NCBI GenBank assembly: GCA_903838355.1
Contig: CAILYC010000043.1
Location: 1-64,000, forward strand
Length of the DNA stretch: 64,000 nucleotides
Origin: an uncultured Burkholderiales bacterium
GTDB taxonomy: Bacteria; Pseudomonadota; Gammaproteobacteria; Burkholderiales; Burkholderiaceae_C
Direction: 5' to 3'
Of this stretch, positions 24,826 to 32,204 are shown piece by piece (the stretch's first letter is position 1; the number at the start of each line of letters is the position of its first letter). The notes below the pieces were generated by a model. The model did no database searches, was not told the origin of the DNA, and saw only the letters and a list, made by a program, of their open reading frames with translations. The position numbers and the translations under genes were made by a program.

Positions 24826-27795
24826 CTAACTGTTGGCAATCATTGGGTTTGAGTTCTGCTTGAATAAAGTGCTGAAAGAGCAATTATTCAGTTTGTCGTA
24901 CTGCAATTCTTCAACCCAAGAGATATTCAATACATCGCAAATAGGACGCCACCCTGCGTATTGAGCAGTGCGGCCCGAGAGATTGAGATCCCGAACTTTC
25001 ATCGCTGGATTGGGCAGATACATTCCCTTTTTAACTCGAGTCCACAATTTGCGGCTGGGGATGTAGTTGCTGTCTATTTCAGCACGCGCCAAAACTGCGC
25101 TGACATGTGTTTTCTTGCGTCGGTGCATTCGCCAAAGATGATCTGGGAAATGCACAAGGCAATCGCTGATGTCTTGCGCTGTAAATCCCATCGAAAAAAT
25201 GTACTCAAGCGGGGCATGTTTTGTCCACTGCGTGCGCAAGTTTTTAAAACCAGCGATCATGACCGAAAGTACCCAGTACTCGCTTTGAGTTCGCTCTAGG
25301 CGGATCAAGCGTTCGTCGATTTGCACATCCAAGAATGGCGGCGATAAAAGGTCAAAGAGTGGCCCCATGGATTGCTTGGCAAATACCGGATCATCGATGG
25401 CTCGGTTGAGCGCAAACAGCCACGGTGTGTGACCAAATTCATCCTCGATTTGCGGGTTGGCGCCGCGCTCGATCAGTGCTTTGACCAAGCCCACATTGCC
25501 CGCTCGAGCAGCCAAGCTCAAAGGCGTCACCCCTTTTGTCGTCAAATGATCAACGCCGTATAAATCACATTCACGCAAAATATCTTTGAAGTTGTGAGCG
25601 GCATAGGGCTGCAGTTGTCTGAGTCTGAGATTGGCGACTGCTTTACAAGCGAACAGCGTTTTGTAATCAGCCTCACGCCATTGAGCTTGCAAATCGTATT
25701 CATCAAGTTTTGGAGATTTTTGCACGGGGGGGAACAAACTCACCGCTGGTTGAAAGTTGACATTTTTGGCAAGAAGTCTAATCCACTCGTCTTGACCGTG
25801 CCATAGACAATATTCAAACAGATTTTGTCTTGGTTTGTTGGAGGGCAGTGTGCGATCAAATGCACGGGGTTTGAGCTCTTGCATGAGGGCTTGGGACCAG
25901 GGATTCCAAGGGGTCTCTTTGTTTTTTAAAAAAGCATCTCGGATGGCTTGCGCTTGCTCATCCTTGCCCTGCATTTCAAGCTTCAGCGCCTCTTTGACCC
26001 AGTCCTCTTTTGAGGAGGCGCTGATCGGGAAAGTCGCACCCTTGCTTTGCTGCGCGATTTCCAGACCTAAAAGGCCCAGCAGTGGGTGATCCGTGTCGGA
26101 CTCCACGAAAACCAAGGTCTCTACCGCGCGGGTAAGGGCTACATAAAGAGAGTTGACGAAAAATTTGAATAACTCCAGCGACTTGTCCCCCTTGTCTCGA
26201 GGGCGCTTGTAGGCCAGTTCCTCTTTTTCCAATTCGCTCAGCTCTACACCTTCACAGACCTCAGTAAAGGCACTTCTTTGACCAGAAATGATGGCATAAA
26301 GAATGACATGGGGGTATTCCAAGCCCTTCGCTTCATGGACTGAGAAAACGAGGGGGGTCTTAAAGTGTTCGCGAGCCTGCGCTTTGTCCTCGTCACGAAG
26401 CACCACCACCGCGTGTTGAACAGAGACTCGACTTTGCGCATCGAGATCACGAAGCTGAGACTCCTTTGCAGCAACCAAGCTCACGCTGCCCAAACGTTCT
26501 GTATGCGTACTGACTAAAAAATTGCTTTCCCGGTCAATCGAGCCAAATCGGGCCTGTTTGATTTTAAGAAGTCTGTTGGCCACATCATTGACGGCCCGTG
26601 TGTTTCTGAAGTTGGCTTGCAGCACGGTGAGCTCTTGGCGGTGCTCTGCCTCGACGCCAACGACGCCCTTCCAAAAAAGCGCCCTCACCGCACTCCACGA
26701 AAAAAAATTGGGATGAACGATTTGATTGGAATCGCCGCACAATAAAAAGGCGTCTGTTTTCTTGAGTAAAGCCAAGACCAAGGAGAGTTGTACATTGGTG
26801 AGGTCTTGAACCTCATCGATCACGACAAAGTCAAATGTTGGTTTGGCCAACGAGTGCCATTCATGGGCGATGAAGTTCAAATCATATTGTTCGCTCTCTT
26901 TGAGCCACTGGCGATATCGTTCAAAGAGGGCGTAAGCTGCTTCACGCTCACTGGAGTTGAGCAAGGACTGGCGCACACCGAGCGTCAAATACTCGCTCAA
27001 GCCCAGTGGACCTTTCGGGTCCGAACCCAGCACACCTTTGAATTCTTCAAATACAGCGTGGGCATCAAGTCCGGCCCAACTGCTCCTTTGTGCCTGGCGG
27101 TGGCGCTCAAACCAAGCGGCAAAAGACTTGAAGGTCACCTCCCGCCCGAGAGGTACTTTTAAAGTCTCAATCAAATCACGATAGCTGAGAAATTGCACCT
27201 CTTGGTGCTGGTTCTCATAATCAAAAGCGGTGTAATGAGCCCGAGCGGACTGGGCCAAGTAAGGCGATTGCGTGACATACAAAACCTGGCCTGTCATCTC
27301 GCGCAGTTTTGTCAATGTGACGGCGGTTTTTCCTGAGCCCGCAGAACCCACCACAACGGTGGGAAGGGGCAAGCGGTGCACGCGAACTTGATCGTCATCA
27401 AACATAATGGGCTTGTCGAGGAGCTCAAATTCGTTGCGTGTGGGGTGAACCCAGCGCAGGGGCATGGCTTCTCGCGCAACGACGGGCTCATTGGTAAAGA
27501 CCGGCTCGTGGTTGAGTTTATTTTCATCAAATTGTGCGCCCCTTAAAAAGCGTGAACGATCGTAGGCGTGGTTTTCAATGACCTCTAGCGCCAAGCACGC
27601 CATCTCCTCGCCAATTCGGGCAAAACGCAACAGCAAGCGGTTAGAGTAATCAAGCTTGGCCCGGTAATAGTCTGAAGGGTTGAGTTTTTTAACATCTGCG
27701 GAGCGGAAATCATCGGCCTCAATCATGGCTTTGACTTTGTCAAAACTTGTTTTGACTCGGCTCAGATCGAGGTCTTTGTAGGTCAGTAGTCTCAT
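24826..27795 (-). CDS. UvrD-type helicase with C-terminal ankyrin repeats
   Basis: From ATG 27795 the protein has 989 residues. Superfamily 1A helicase motifs are all visible: Walker A GSAGSGKT (about 150-157), IDEVQD (326-331), GDSNQ (354-358), NFRNT (395-399), EAKGLEYPHVI (488-498) and VALTRA (552-557). Residues 30-90 (YYRAKLDYSNRLLLRF, then LEVIENHAYDRSRFLRG) look like a compact RelE/ParE-like fold seen at the front of some such helicases. Residues 750-800 contain at least one clear ankyrin repeat (TPLSLAARAGNVGLVKALI). The tail is unassigned. The architecture recalls animal TRANK1-like proteins. It stands alone between tRNA-Pro and a glycosyltransferase; its role is unknown. Confidence 0.85.
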   Translation of the reverse strand: MRLLTYKDLDLSRVKTSFDKVKAMIEADDFRSADVKKLNPSDYYRAKLDYSNRLLLRFARIGEEMACLALEVIENHAYDRSRFLRGAQFDENKLNHEPVFTNEPVVAREAMPLRWVHPTRNEFELLDKPIMFDDDQVRVHRLPLPTVVVGSAGSGKTAVTLTKLREMTGQVLYVTQSPYLAQSARAHYTAFDYENQHQEVQFLSYRDLIETLKVPLGREVTFKSFAAWFERHRQAQRSSWAGLDAHAVFEEFKGVLGSDPKGPLGLSEYLTLGVRQSLLNSSEREAAYALFERYRQWLKESEQYDLNFIAHEWHSLAKPTFDFVVIDEVQDLTNVQLSLVLALLKKTDAFLLCGDSNQIVHPNFFSWSAVRALFWKGVVGVEAEHRQELTVLQANFRNTRAVNDVANRLLKIKQARFGSIDRESNFLVSTHTERLGSVSLVAAKESQLRDLDAQSRVSVQHAVVVLRDEDKAQAREHFKTPLVFSVHEAKGLEYPHVILYAIISGQRSAFTEVCEGVELSELEKEELAYKRPRDKGDKSLELFKFFVNSLYVALTRAVETLVFVESDTDHPLLGLLGLEIAQQSKGATFPISASSKEDWVKEALKLEMQGKDEQAQAIRDAFLKNKETPWNPWSQALMQELKPRAFDRTLPSNKPRQNLFEYCLWHGQDEWIRLLAKNVNFQPAVSLFPPVQKSPKLDEYDLQAQWREADYKTLFACKAVANLRLRQLQPYAAHNFKDILRECDLYGVDHLTTKGVTPLSLAARAGNVGLVKALIERGANPQIEDEFGHTPWLFALNRAIDDPVFAKQSMGPLFDLLSPPFLDVQIDERLIRLERTQSEYWVLSVMIAGFKNLRTQWTKHAPLEYIFSMGFTAQDISDCLVHFPDHLWRMHRRKKTHVSAVLARAEIDSNYIPSRKLWTRVKKGMYLPNPAMKVRDLNLSGRTAQYAGWRPICDVLNISWVEELQYDKLNNCSFSTLFKQNSNPMIANS

Positions 27796-27822
27796 AAAAG
27801 CATCACGTTGAAAAGGCTTGGT

Positions 27823-27895
27823 AATATAGGGTGATAGAGATTGGGAAATCCATGCGGATATCAATGGAGATATCCATGCGGATAGCAATGGGAAT
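27823..27895 (-). promoter_or_regulatory. Promoter of the helicase gene with duplicated 12-bp dyad
   Basis: On the minus strand a -10-like TATATT lies at 27828-27823, which would give a leader of about 20 bases before ATG 27795. Two 24-bp direct repeats (27848-27871 and 27872-27895) each contain the palindrome ATCCATGCGGAT, at 27848-27859 and 27872-27883. The proximal copy overlaps the expected -35. This is the layout of a repressor operator, but no binding protein is known. Confidence 0.5.
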
Positions 27896-28076
27896 GGTGA
27901 CAAATCCAATACCGCGATTTAAATTTTACTTGGACTTTCAAGCCCAAAGATCTGAGTTGACTTGAAACTGGGTGCGCACCCCAGCTGCACCTAGGTCATG
28001 CAATTCATTCAGTGGCTTTAACGGGGTGTTGGCCCCGGAGAAAGGGTTTGCGTAAATTTTTGGGCTCTACGCTGAC

Positions 28077-29387
28077 TCATGGTTTTTGAGATTTTTTGCT
28101 CAGCAGTGCCTCTAGGGCTTGGATTGCATGGGCCACCCCCTGCTCTTGCTTCATTTGCACAGATAGCGCCTGTGCTTTTTTTTTGAAGTCGGGGTTTTGG
28201 AGAATGCTTTGGATGGCGCGCACGAGACGTTTGCTGCTCATTTGCTCGCGCACCATGGGTGTGGCGCTCACCCCGAGCCTCGCCATTTCACGACCCCAAA
28301 ACGGTTGGTCGGCAATGTGGGCCACGATGACGCTGGGGGCTGCACCCAAGAGACTCGCCTGTGTGGTGCCCGCGCCGCCGTGGTGGATGACCATGGCGCA
28401 ACGCGGAAAAATCAAGCGGTGAGGAGACCGTCTGAGCACCAAGACATTGGCGGGCGTGCTGAGCGTTGTGTCTTGTGACAAGGGCAGCTGAAAAATCGCT
28501 CTGCACCCCAACATCTTGACCGTGTCTGACCAAATCTCTAAGACCTCACGCCACGAGGACTCATCGGGCGTCAACATGCTGCCAAAGGTGAAATAAAGCG
28601 GGCGTTCTCCTTGGCTCAAAAAGGCCTCGGTCTCTGGGGTGAGTCGCTCGTTTTGGTCCTCGCTGGGGAGATTTAAAAATCCACAAACCTGGTAGTGACG
28701 GGGCCAATCGAGTTGGGGGCGACAAAGTGCGGGACTCACCGCAATCAAGTTCAAGGTCGTGTTGCTCCAGACTTGGGTCAACACATCCTTGAGTGCTTCC
28801 AAGCCGCGGCTTGTCCGCAGTCGATTGACCTGTGCCAAAAAGGTGCGGTTGATGAACCACTGCGCCAGTCTCCACCACAGAGGAATGGCCCAGTCGCCCA
28901 CGTTCACCGCACCAAATGGGGCCAGGTGCTTGGAGGGCAAGATGTTGTGCACGGCGTAGAGGGTGGCCACGGGAATGCCTGCCATCTCTGCGGCGACCTG
29001 CGTGGGGTAACAAAAGATGTGGCGCACCAAGAGGTCACAATCGGCACACAAGTTTTGCGCGGCTTCAAACATAACGTCTTCAGCCGGACGAAAAAAATAG
29101 TCGTTGATGACCTTGAGTTGTTTGACCGGATTGCTCAAGGCCTTGAAGGCTTGTCGCATCTTGTCCATCATGTCAAGACTTGGCAGCTGCGGGTTGGGTG
29201 CTAGCAAAAGTTCAAAACCGTTTTGCGCAGCAACTTGGGCATAGTCTCGCTCGCTCACCTCGGTGATGCAAAGGGTGACACGGTGGCCAGCCTTGACCAG
29301 GCCACTGGCCAGCGCCAAAAAAGGCTGAACGTCGCCTTCACTGCCCCAAGTTTGGAGTCCGATCTTCATCGGTGACAGCGAGCTCAT
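28077..29387 (-). CDS. GT1-family glycosyltransferase (UDP-glycosyltransferase type)
   Basis: The 436-residue GT-B enzyme begins KIGLQTWGSEGDVQPFLALASGL, the N-terminal element of sterol/macrolide glycosyltransferases. In the C-terminal half it has the donor-sugar loop VIHHGGAGTTQASLLGAAPSVIV followed by DQPFWGREMARLG. It would move a sugar from a nucleotide donor to a small hydrophobic acceptor such as a sterol-like lipid, polyketide or rhamnolipid-type molecule. The ATG at 29387 overlaps the stop of the PACE gene by 4 bases, which indicates translational coupling. The acceptor is not known. Confidence 0.9.
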   Translation of the reverse strand: MSSLSPMKIGLQTWGSEGDVQPFLALASGLVKAGHRVTLCITEVSERDYAQVAAQNGFELLLAPNPQLPSLDMMDKMRQAFKALSNPVKQLKVINDYFFRPAEDVMFEAAQNLCADCDLLVRHIFCYPTQVAAEMAGIPVATLYAVHNILPSKHLAPFGAVNVGDWAIPLWWRLAQWFINRTFLAQVNRLRTSRGLEALKDVLTQVWSNTTLNLIAVSPALCRPQLDWPRHYQVCGFLNLPSEDQNERLTPETEAFLSQGERPLYFTFGSMLTPDESSWREVLEIWSDTVKMLGCRAIFQLPLSQDTTLSTPANVLVLRRSPHRLIFPRCAMVIHHGGAGTTQASLLGAAPSVIVAHIADQPFWGREMARLGVSATPMVREQMSSKRLVRAIQSILQNPDFKKKAQALSVQMKQEQGVAHAIQALEALLSKKSQKP

Positions 29388-30007
29388 TTTTCCTTGGGTG
29401 TGGTGAAGTTATGGGTCACTTTGGATGTTAATTTTGCTTGAGGTTGACCGAACAAGAGATCAAAACCCCAGGTGTATAAAAAAGTGAACACCAAAAAAAA
29501 TGCAAACAAGGCCAAGTCCATGATGAGCGCTTGCCCCAATCCAATGGCAAACCACCAGGCAAAAAGAAGCACAAAGGCCACCAAGAGCGGCACCTCAAAC
29601 CCCACCGCATGAGCCACACGCCGCCAAACGGTGCGGTGGCGAAAGCTTTGCCGTGCTTCCCAGGCTTCAAAGCCCAGGTTAAAGAGCCAGTTCCAAGTGA
29701 CCGCAATGGCCGAGCAGGTAAAACCCATGACGCTTGCGTGCGACATGCTTTGCTCGGAAAAAAGGGCAAGCCCAAAGCTCGAGCAGGAAATGGCCATCAC
29801 CTCAAAGCTCAGCACAAAGAGCACGCGTCTGGGCCAGCCTTGCAGTGGGCCAAGCAGTGGGGCTGGCACCACCAGTGTGGGGGGGGTGGGCATCGATTGT
29901 GACAAAGCTTCAGAAAAAGGTTCGGGTAAAAGTTCGGGTAAAAGTTCGGGTAAAAGCTCGGGTAAAAGCTCGGGCAACTTTTCAGTAGAAGAGGGGGGCG
30001 GTGTCAT
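29384..30007 (-). CDS. PACE-family efflux transporter with LPEL-repeat N-terminus
   Basis: From ATG 30007 the protein has 207 residues. Two bacterial transmembrane pair domains give four helices. The family signature is seen in RVLFVLSFEVMAI and in RRVAHAVGFEVPLLV. PACE proteins export biocides such as chlorhexidine and acriflavine, or polyamines. Unusual here is an N-terminal cytoplasmic stretch of four to five tandem LPEL units, encoded by a 12-bp repeat. It lies just downstream of soxA on the same strand and is translationally coupled to the GT1 gene. A strong AGGAGG lies rather far from the chosen start. Confidence 0.85.
   Translation of the reverse strand: MTPPPSSTEKLPELLPELLPELLPELLPEPFSEALSQSMPTPPTLVVPAPLLGPLQGWPRRVLFVLSFEVMAISCSSFGLALFSEQSMSHASVMGFTCSAIAVTWNWLFNLGFEAWEARQSFRHRTVWRRVAHAVGFEVPLLVAFVLLFAWWFAIGLGQALIMDLALFAFFLVFTFLYTWGFDLLFGQPQAKLTSKVTHNFTTPKEK
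29921..29980. repeat. 12-bp tandem repeat in the PACE gene, 5 units
   Basis: Units of TTCGGGTAAAAG or CTCGGGTAAAAG start at 29921, 29933, 29945 and 29957, with a degenerate fifth at 29969. On the coding strand they encode the LPEL units. Because the period is a multiple of three, copy changes would alter length without breaking the frame. Confidence 0.95.
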
Positions 30008-30075
30008 GATCAAAGCATTATCGCCAATCTCCTCCTCTCGCGCACGCCCTTGGTTTGAAAGGCCTGGGAGCTTTT

Positions 30076-30942
30076 TTAGCGTCTCACCCCAGGCGACTCG
30101 ATGGGGAGGCCCTCACCCCTGAAACTCAAATAAAGTTCGAGCTCCATCAACTCCTCTGAGCCAAAGGCCCAAATCTGAGCTTTAACGCCCGACAAACAGG
30201 CGCGCAAGCGCTTTTGCAAGGAGCCGATTTTTTGCCACTCCAGTCGGTAGGCTGGGTAGGCATGGGGTTGGCCTTGGCTGATGGTCTCGCCGCCCAAATG
30301 TTGTCCCGCGTTTTGGGTGTGGCAGTGCAGGCAGGCCAAATTGTTTTGTCCCATTCGGGTTTCAAAGCGCAGTTGGCCCCGGGCCAGTGCGGCATCGATT
30401 GAGGGCTCACGAACACGTTTGAGCACCATACCCCTTGAGGCCAGGCTCACGAGTGCGGTGAGGCCTAGCAACTCATCGCTCTCATAGGCAAGGGCGGGCA
30501 GGTGTTGGCGCTGGGTGCGGCAGGCGTTGATTTGACCCTCCAAATTGATGAGGTGAGACGTTTGCGGGTCCCAGCGAGGGTATTTCATCGACACACCCCT
30601 CATGCTCTGCTGCCAATCTTGGTGGCATGACGCACAAGAGGGGTGGGCTGCACTGCTGTTGATGCCGGCAGCGCTTGAGCCCGTGCCTGAGCCTTCTTTC
30701 CACATCACTTGACCCTGGTCAACCCACAAAAAGGCCGGGTTCAAGCTGTCATCGGCCTGTGTGGCGCGCAAGTCCGCACTGGCAAAGCTGATCCCTGAGC
30801 GCATGAACTGAGGGGCAATGGCCCCTGGCCCCGTCAACACTTGGGCGTTCAGGCTCGTTGTGCTCAAGCCCCAGTAAAGAATGCACAGGCGCACTCCCCT
30901 AAAGCCCTGGGAGATGATGCTGCGTTGCTTATTCATGGTCAA
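30076..30942 (-). CDS. soxA: Sulfur-oxidation diheme cytochrome SoxA
   Basis: The 288-residue exported protein has a signal peptide (GVRLCILYWGLSTTSLNAQ) and two c-type heme motifs, CASCH and CLHCH, so it is the diheme form. The conserved Cys in KRLRACLSG near the end corresponds to the active-site cysteine that bears the persulfide. With SoxX it joins thiosulfate to the SoxY carrier cysteine in the periplasm. It closes the order soxX-soxY-soxZ-soxA, 10 bases after soxZ. A further Cys in INACRTQRQ is a likely heme ligand or disulfide partner. Confidence 0.93.
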   Translation of the reverse strand: MTMNKQRSIISQGFRGVRLCILYWGLSTTSLNAQVLTGPGAIAPQFMRSGISFASADLRATQADDSLNPAFLWVDQGQVMWKEGSGTGSSAAGINSSAAHPSCASCHQDWQQSMRGVSMKYPRWDPQTSHLINLEGQINACRTQRQHLPALAYESDELLGLTALVSLASRGMVLKRVREPSIDAALARGQLRFETRMGQNNLACLHCHTQNAGQHLGGETISQGQPHAYPAYRLEWQKIGSLQKRLRACLSGVKAQIWAFGSEELMELELYLSFRGEGLPIESPGVRR

Positions 30943-30952
30943 GATGGGTCTA

Positions 30953-31273
30953 TCAAGCCGATAAATTGCAAAGCACTCGCTCTACACCAGAGTTGCCCTC
31001 ATCGTCTTCCCACTTCAATTGCAACCAACCGCTCTTGGGTAAGATCACACTCCACTGTAAGAACGGGTTGGCCGAAGTCCCGGTGCCAAGCTCACCCGAA
31101 AAGAGAATGAGACCATCCAGGTCCAGGCTGAGTTTTTTGATCACGTTTTTGGCCATGGCACTGCCTGACGCGTCGTATCGAAACCCGGTCTCCATGGGGT
31201 GCTGGATGAGGATTCGAATGTCCATTTTCAAACCCACCTTGGGGTTGGCGGGCAAGATGATGCGCGAAGTCAT
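30953..31273 (-). CDS. soxZ: Sulfur-oxidation carrier subunit SoxZ
   Basis: The 106-residue protein shows the SoxZ immunoglobulin-like fold: an early KVGLKMDIRILIQHPMETGFR strand pair and the closing LQLKWEDDEGNSG. It has no signal peptide, as usual, and is exported with SoxY. It forms the SoxYZ complex that carries sulfur intermediates. Its ATG overlaps the soxY stop (ATGA), which couples their translation. Confidence 0.93.
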   Translation of the reverse strand: MTSRIILPANPKVGLKMDIRILIQHPMETGFRYDASGSAMAKNVIKKLSLDLDGLILFSGELGTGTSANPFLQWSVILPKSGWLQLKWEDDEGNSGVERVLCNLSA

Positions 31274-31761
31274 AAAGACGCGTCCAGACAGGCCGACTCG
31301 GTGACCTCAACGCTTGCGCTTTGTCCCCACCAACGTTCATCCGACATCTGCGCGAGCACCCAAATGCGTTGCGAACCATTGAGTCGAATGCGCGTGGAGA
31401 GCTCCAGCCGTGTTTGTGTCGGCAAGAATTGCAGGCTCGAGATCATGGGCCTGGGGTTGCGCTCGGACAGCACCACCAAGCGTTTCACGTGGTCTTCAGC
31501 ACTTTGAGGACTGTCGACCCAGACTTTCAAGGGCACCGAGTGACCATTGTCGGCCAAACGCGGAATGGTCACGTGCACGCGCTCTTGGGTGACGCGCGCT
31601 GAATTGGTGAGCTGCTTGAAAAGAACACGAAAATCTTCGCTCTCACGCTCCAAGGCCTGCGCCCGGGCGTTTTGTCTTGGCGCGAGCGCAGCACCTCCAA
31701 CGATGCCCAACAAAGCCGTGAGTTGGGTCAGGAATTGGAGGGTGCTGCGTTTGGCGTTCAT
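31270..31761 (-). CDS. soxY: Sulfur-oxidation carrier SoxY, atypical C-terminus
   Basis: The 163-residue protein has an N-terminal export signal (KRSTLQFLTQL, then a hydrophobic stretch and ARAQA; a KR variant of the Tat motif) and the SoxY beta-sandwich (NGHSVPLKVWVDSP, VKRLVVLSERNPRP). The substrate-bearing arm of SoxY normally ends GGCGG. Here it ends VTESACLDASL, so a Cys is kept but not the flanking Gly and not the penultimate position. Either this is a divergent active arm or a non-canonical carrier. It overlaps soxX upstream and soxZ downstream by 4 bases each. Confidence 0.85.
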   Translation of the reverse strand: MNAKRSTLQFLTQLTALLGIVGGAALAPRQNARAQALERESEDFRVLFKQLTNSARVTQERVHVTIPRLADNGHSVPLKVWVDSPQSAEDHVKRLVVLSERNPRPMISSLQFLPTQTRLELSTRIRLNGSQRIWVLAQMSDERWWGQSASVEVTESACLDASL

Positions 31762-32168
31762 TTCAAGGTTGCCAAATAGGCCAGAATTTGTTGCAATTGT
31801 GCCTGAGTGAGCAGGGTTTGGTCCTTGAACTTGGGGTCCACGTGGCTCAATCCCACTGTGGAGAAGTAGGGCGGCATGATGGTGTGAGGGTTCACGCTTC
31901 GGGAGTCCTTCACCCGTGCTTCAATCGCTTGGGCACTCAAGCGAGTCGCAACCCCCCCCAAGGATGGACCCAGATCCCCCATGGCGCCAGCATGGTCGGG
32001 GATGCGATGGCACAGGGTGCACTGTCCCTCGCGGCTCACCACCAAGGCTTTGCCCGCTTGAGACTCATTGGACAAGTCAGACGCCAAGCCTAGGGTTTGC
32101 GCTTGCGCCCCATGGAGCGCCAAGCCAAAACACAACAAGACGGACAACTTCAACACAACATCACGCAT
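31758..32168 (-). CDS. soxX: Sulfur-oxidation cytochrome SoxX
   Basis: The 136-residue protein has a signal peptide (KLSVLLCFGLALHGAQAQ), one heme-c motif (CTLCH) and the distal Met ligand in NPHTIMPPYF. SoxX receives electrons from SoxA and passes them to a small cytochrome c. It is first of the sox genes and lies 36 bases after the molybdenum-hydroxylase large subunit on the same strand, so they may share a transcript. Confidence 0.93.
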   Translation of the reverse strand: MRDVVLKLSVLLCFGLALHGAQAQTLGLASDLSNESQAGKALVVSREGQCTLCHRIPDHAGAMGDLGPSLGGVATRLSAQAIEARVKDSRSVNPHTIMPPYFSTVGLSHVDPKFKDQTLLTQAQLQQILAYLATLK

Positions 32169-32204
32169 GACATCGAGTTTCAGAGGTCTTCTTTGCCATG
32201 GTGC

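Noticed and set aside
24638-24883. 81-codon minus-strand frame overlapping the helicase end
   Set aside because: It could be a lost frame-shifted tail, but it runs through the tRNA terminator region and has no recognisable features.
29995-30040. Two-codon upstream frame (ATGCTTTGA) before the PACE start
   Set aside because: The strong AGGAGG is about 12 bases from it and 23 from the PACE ATG, but such short frames arise by chance and nothing else supports regulation.
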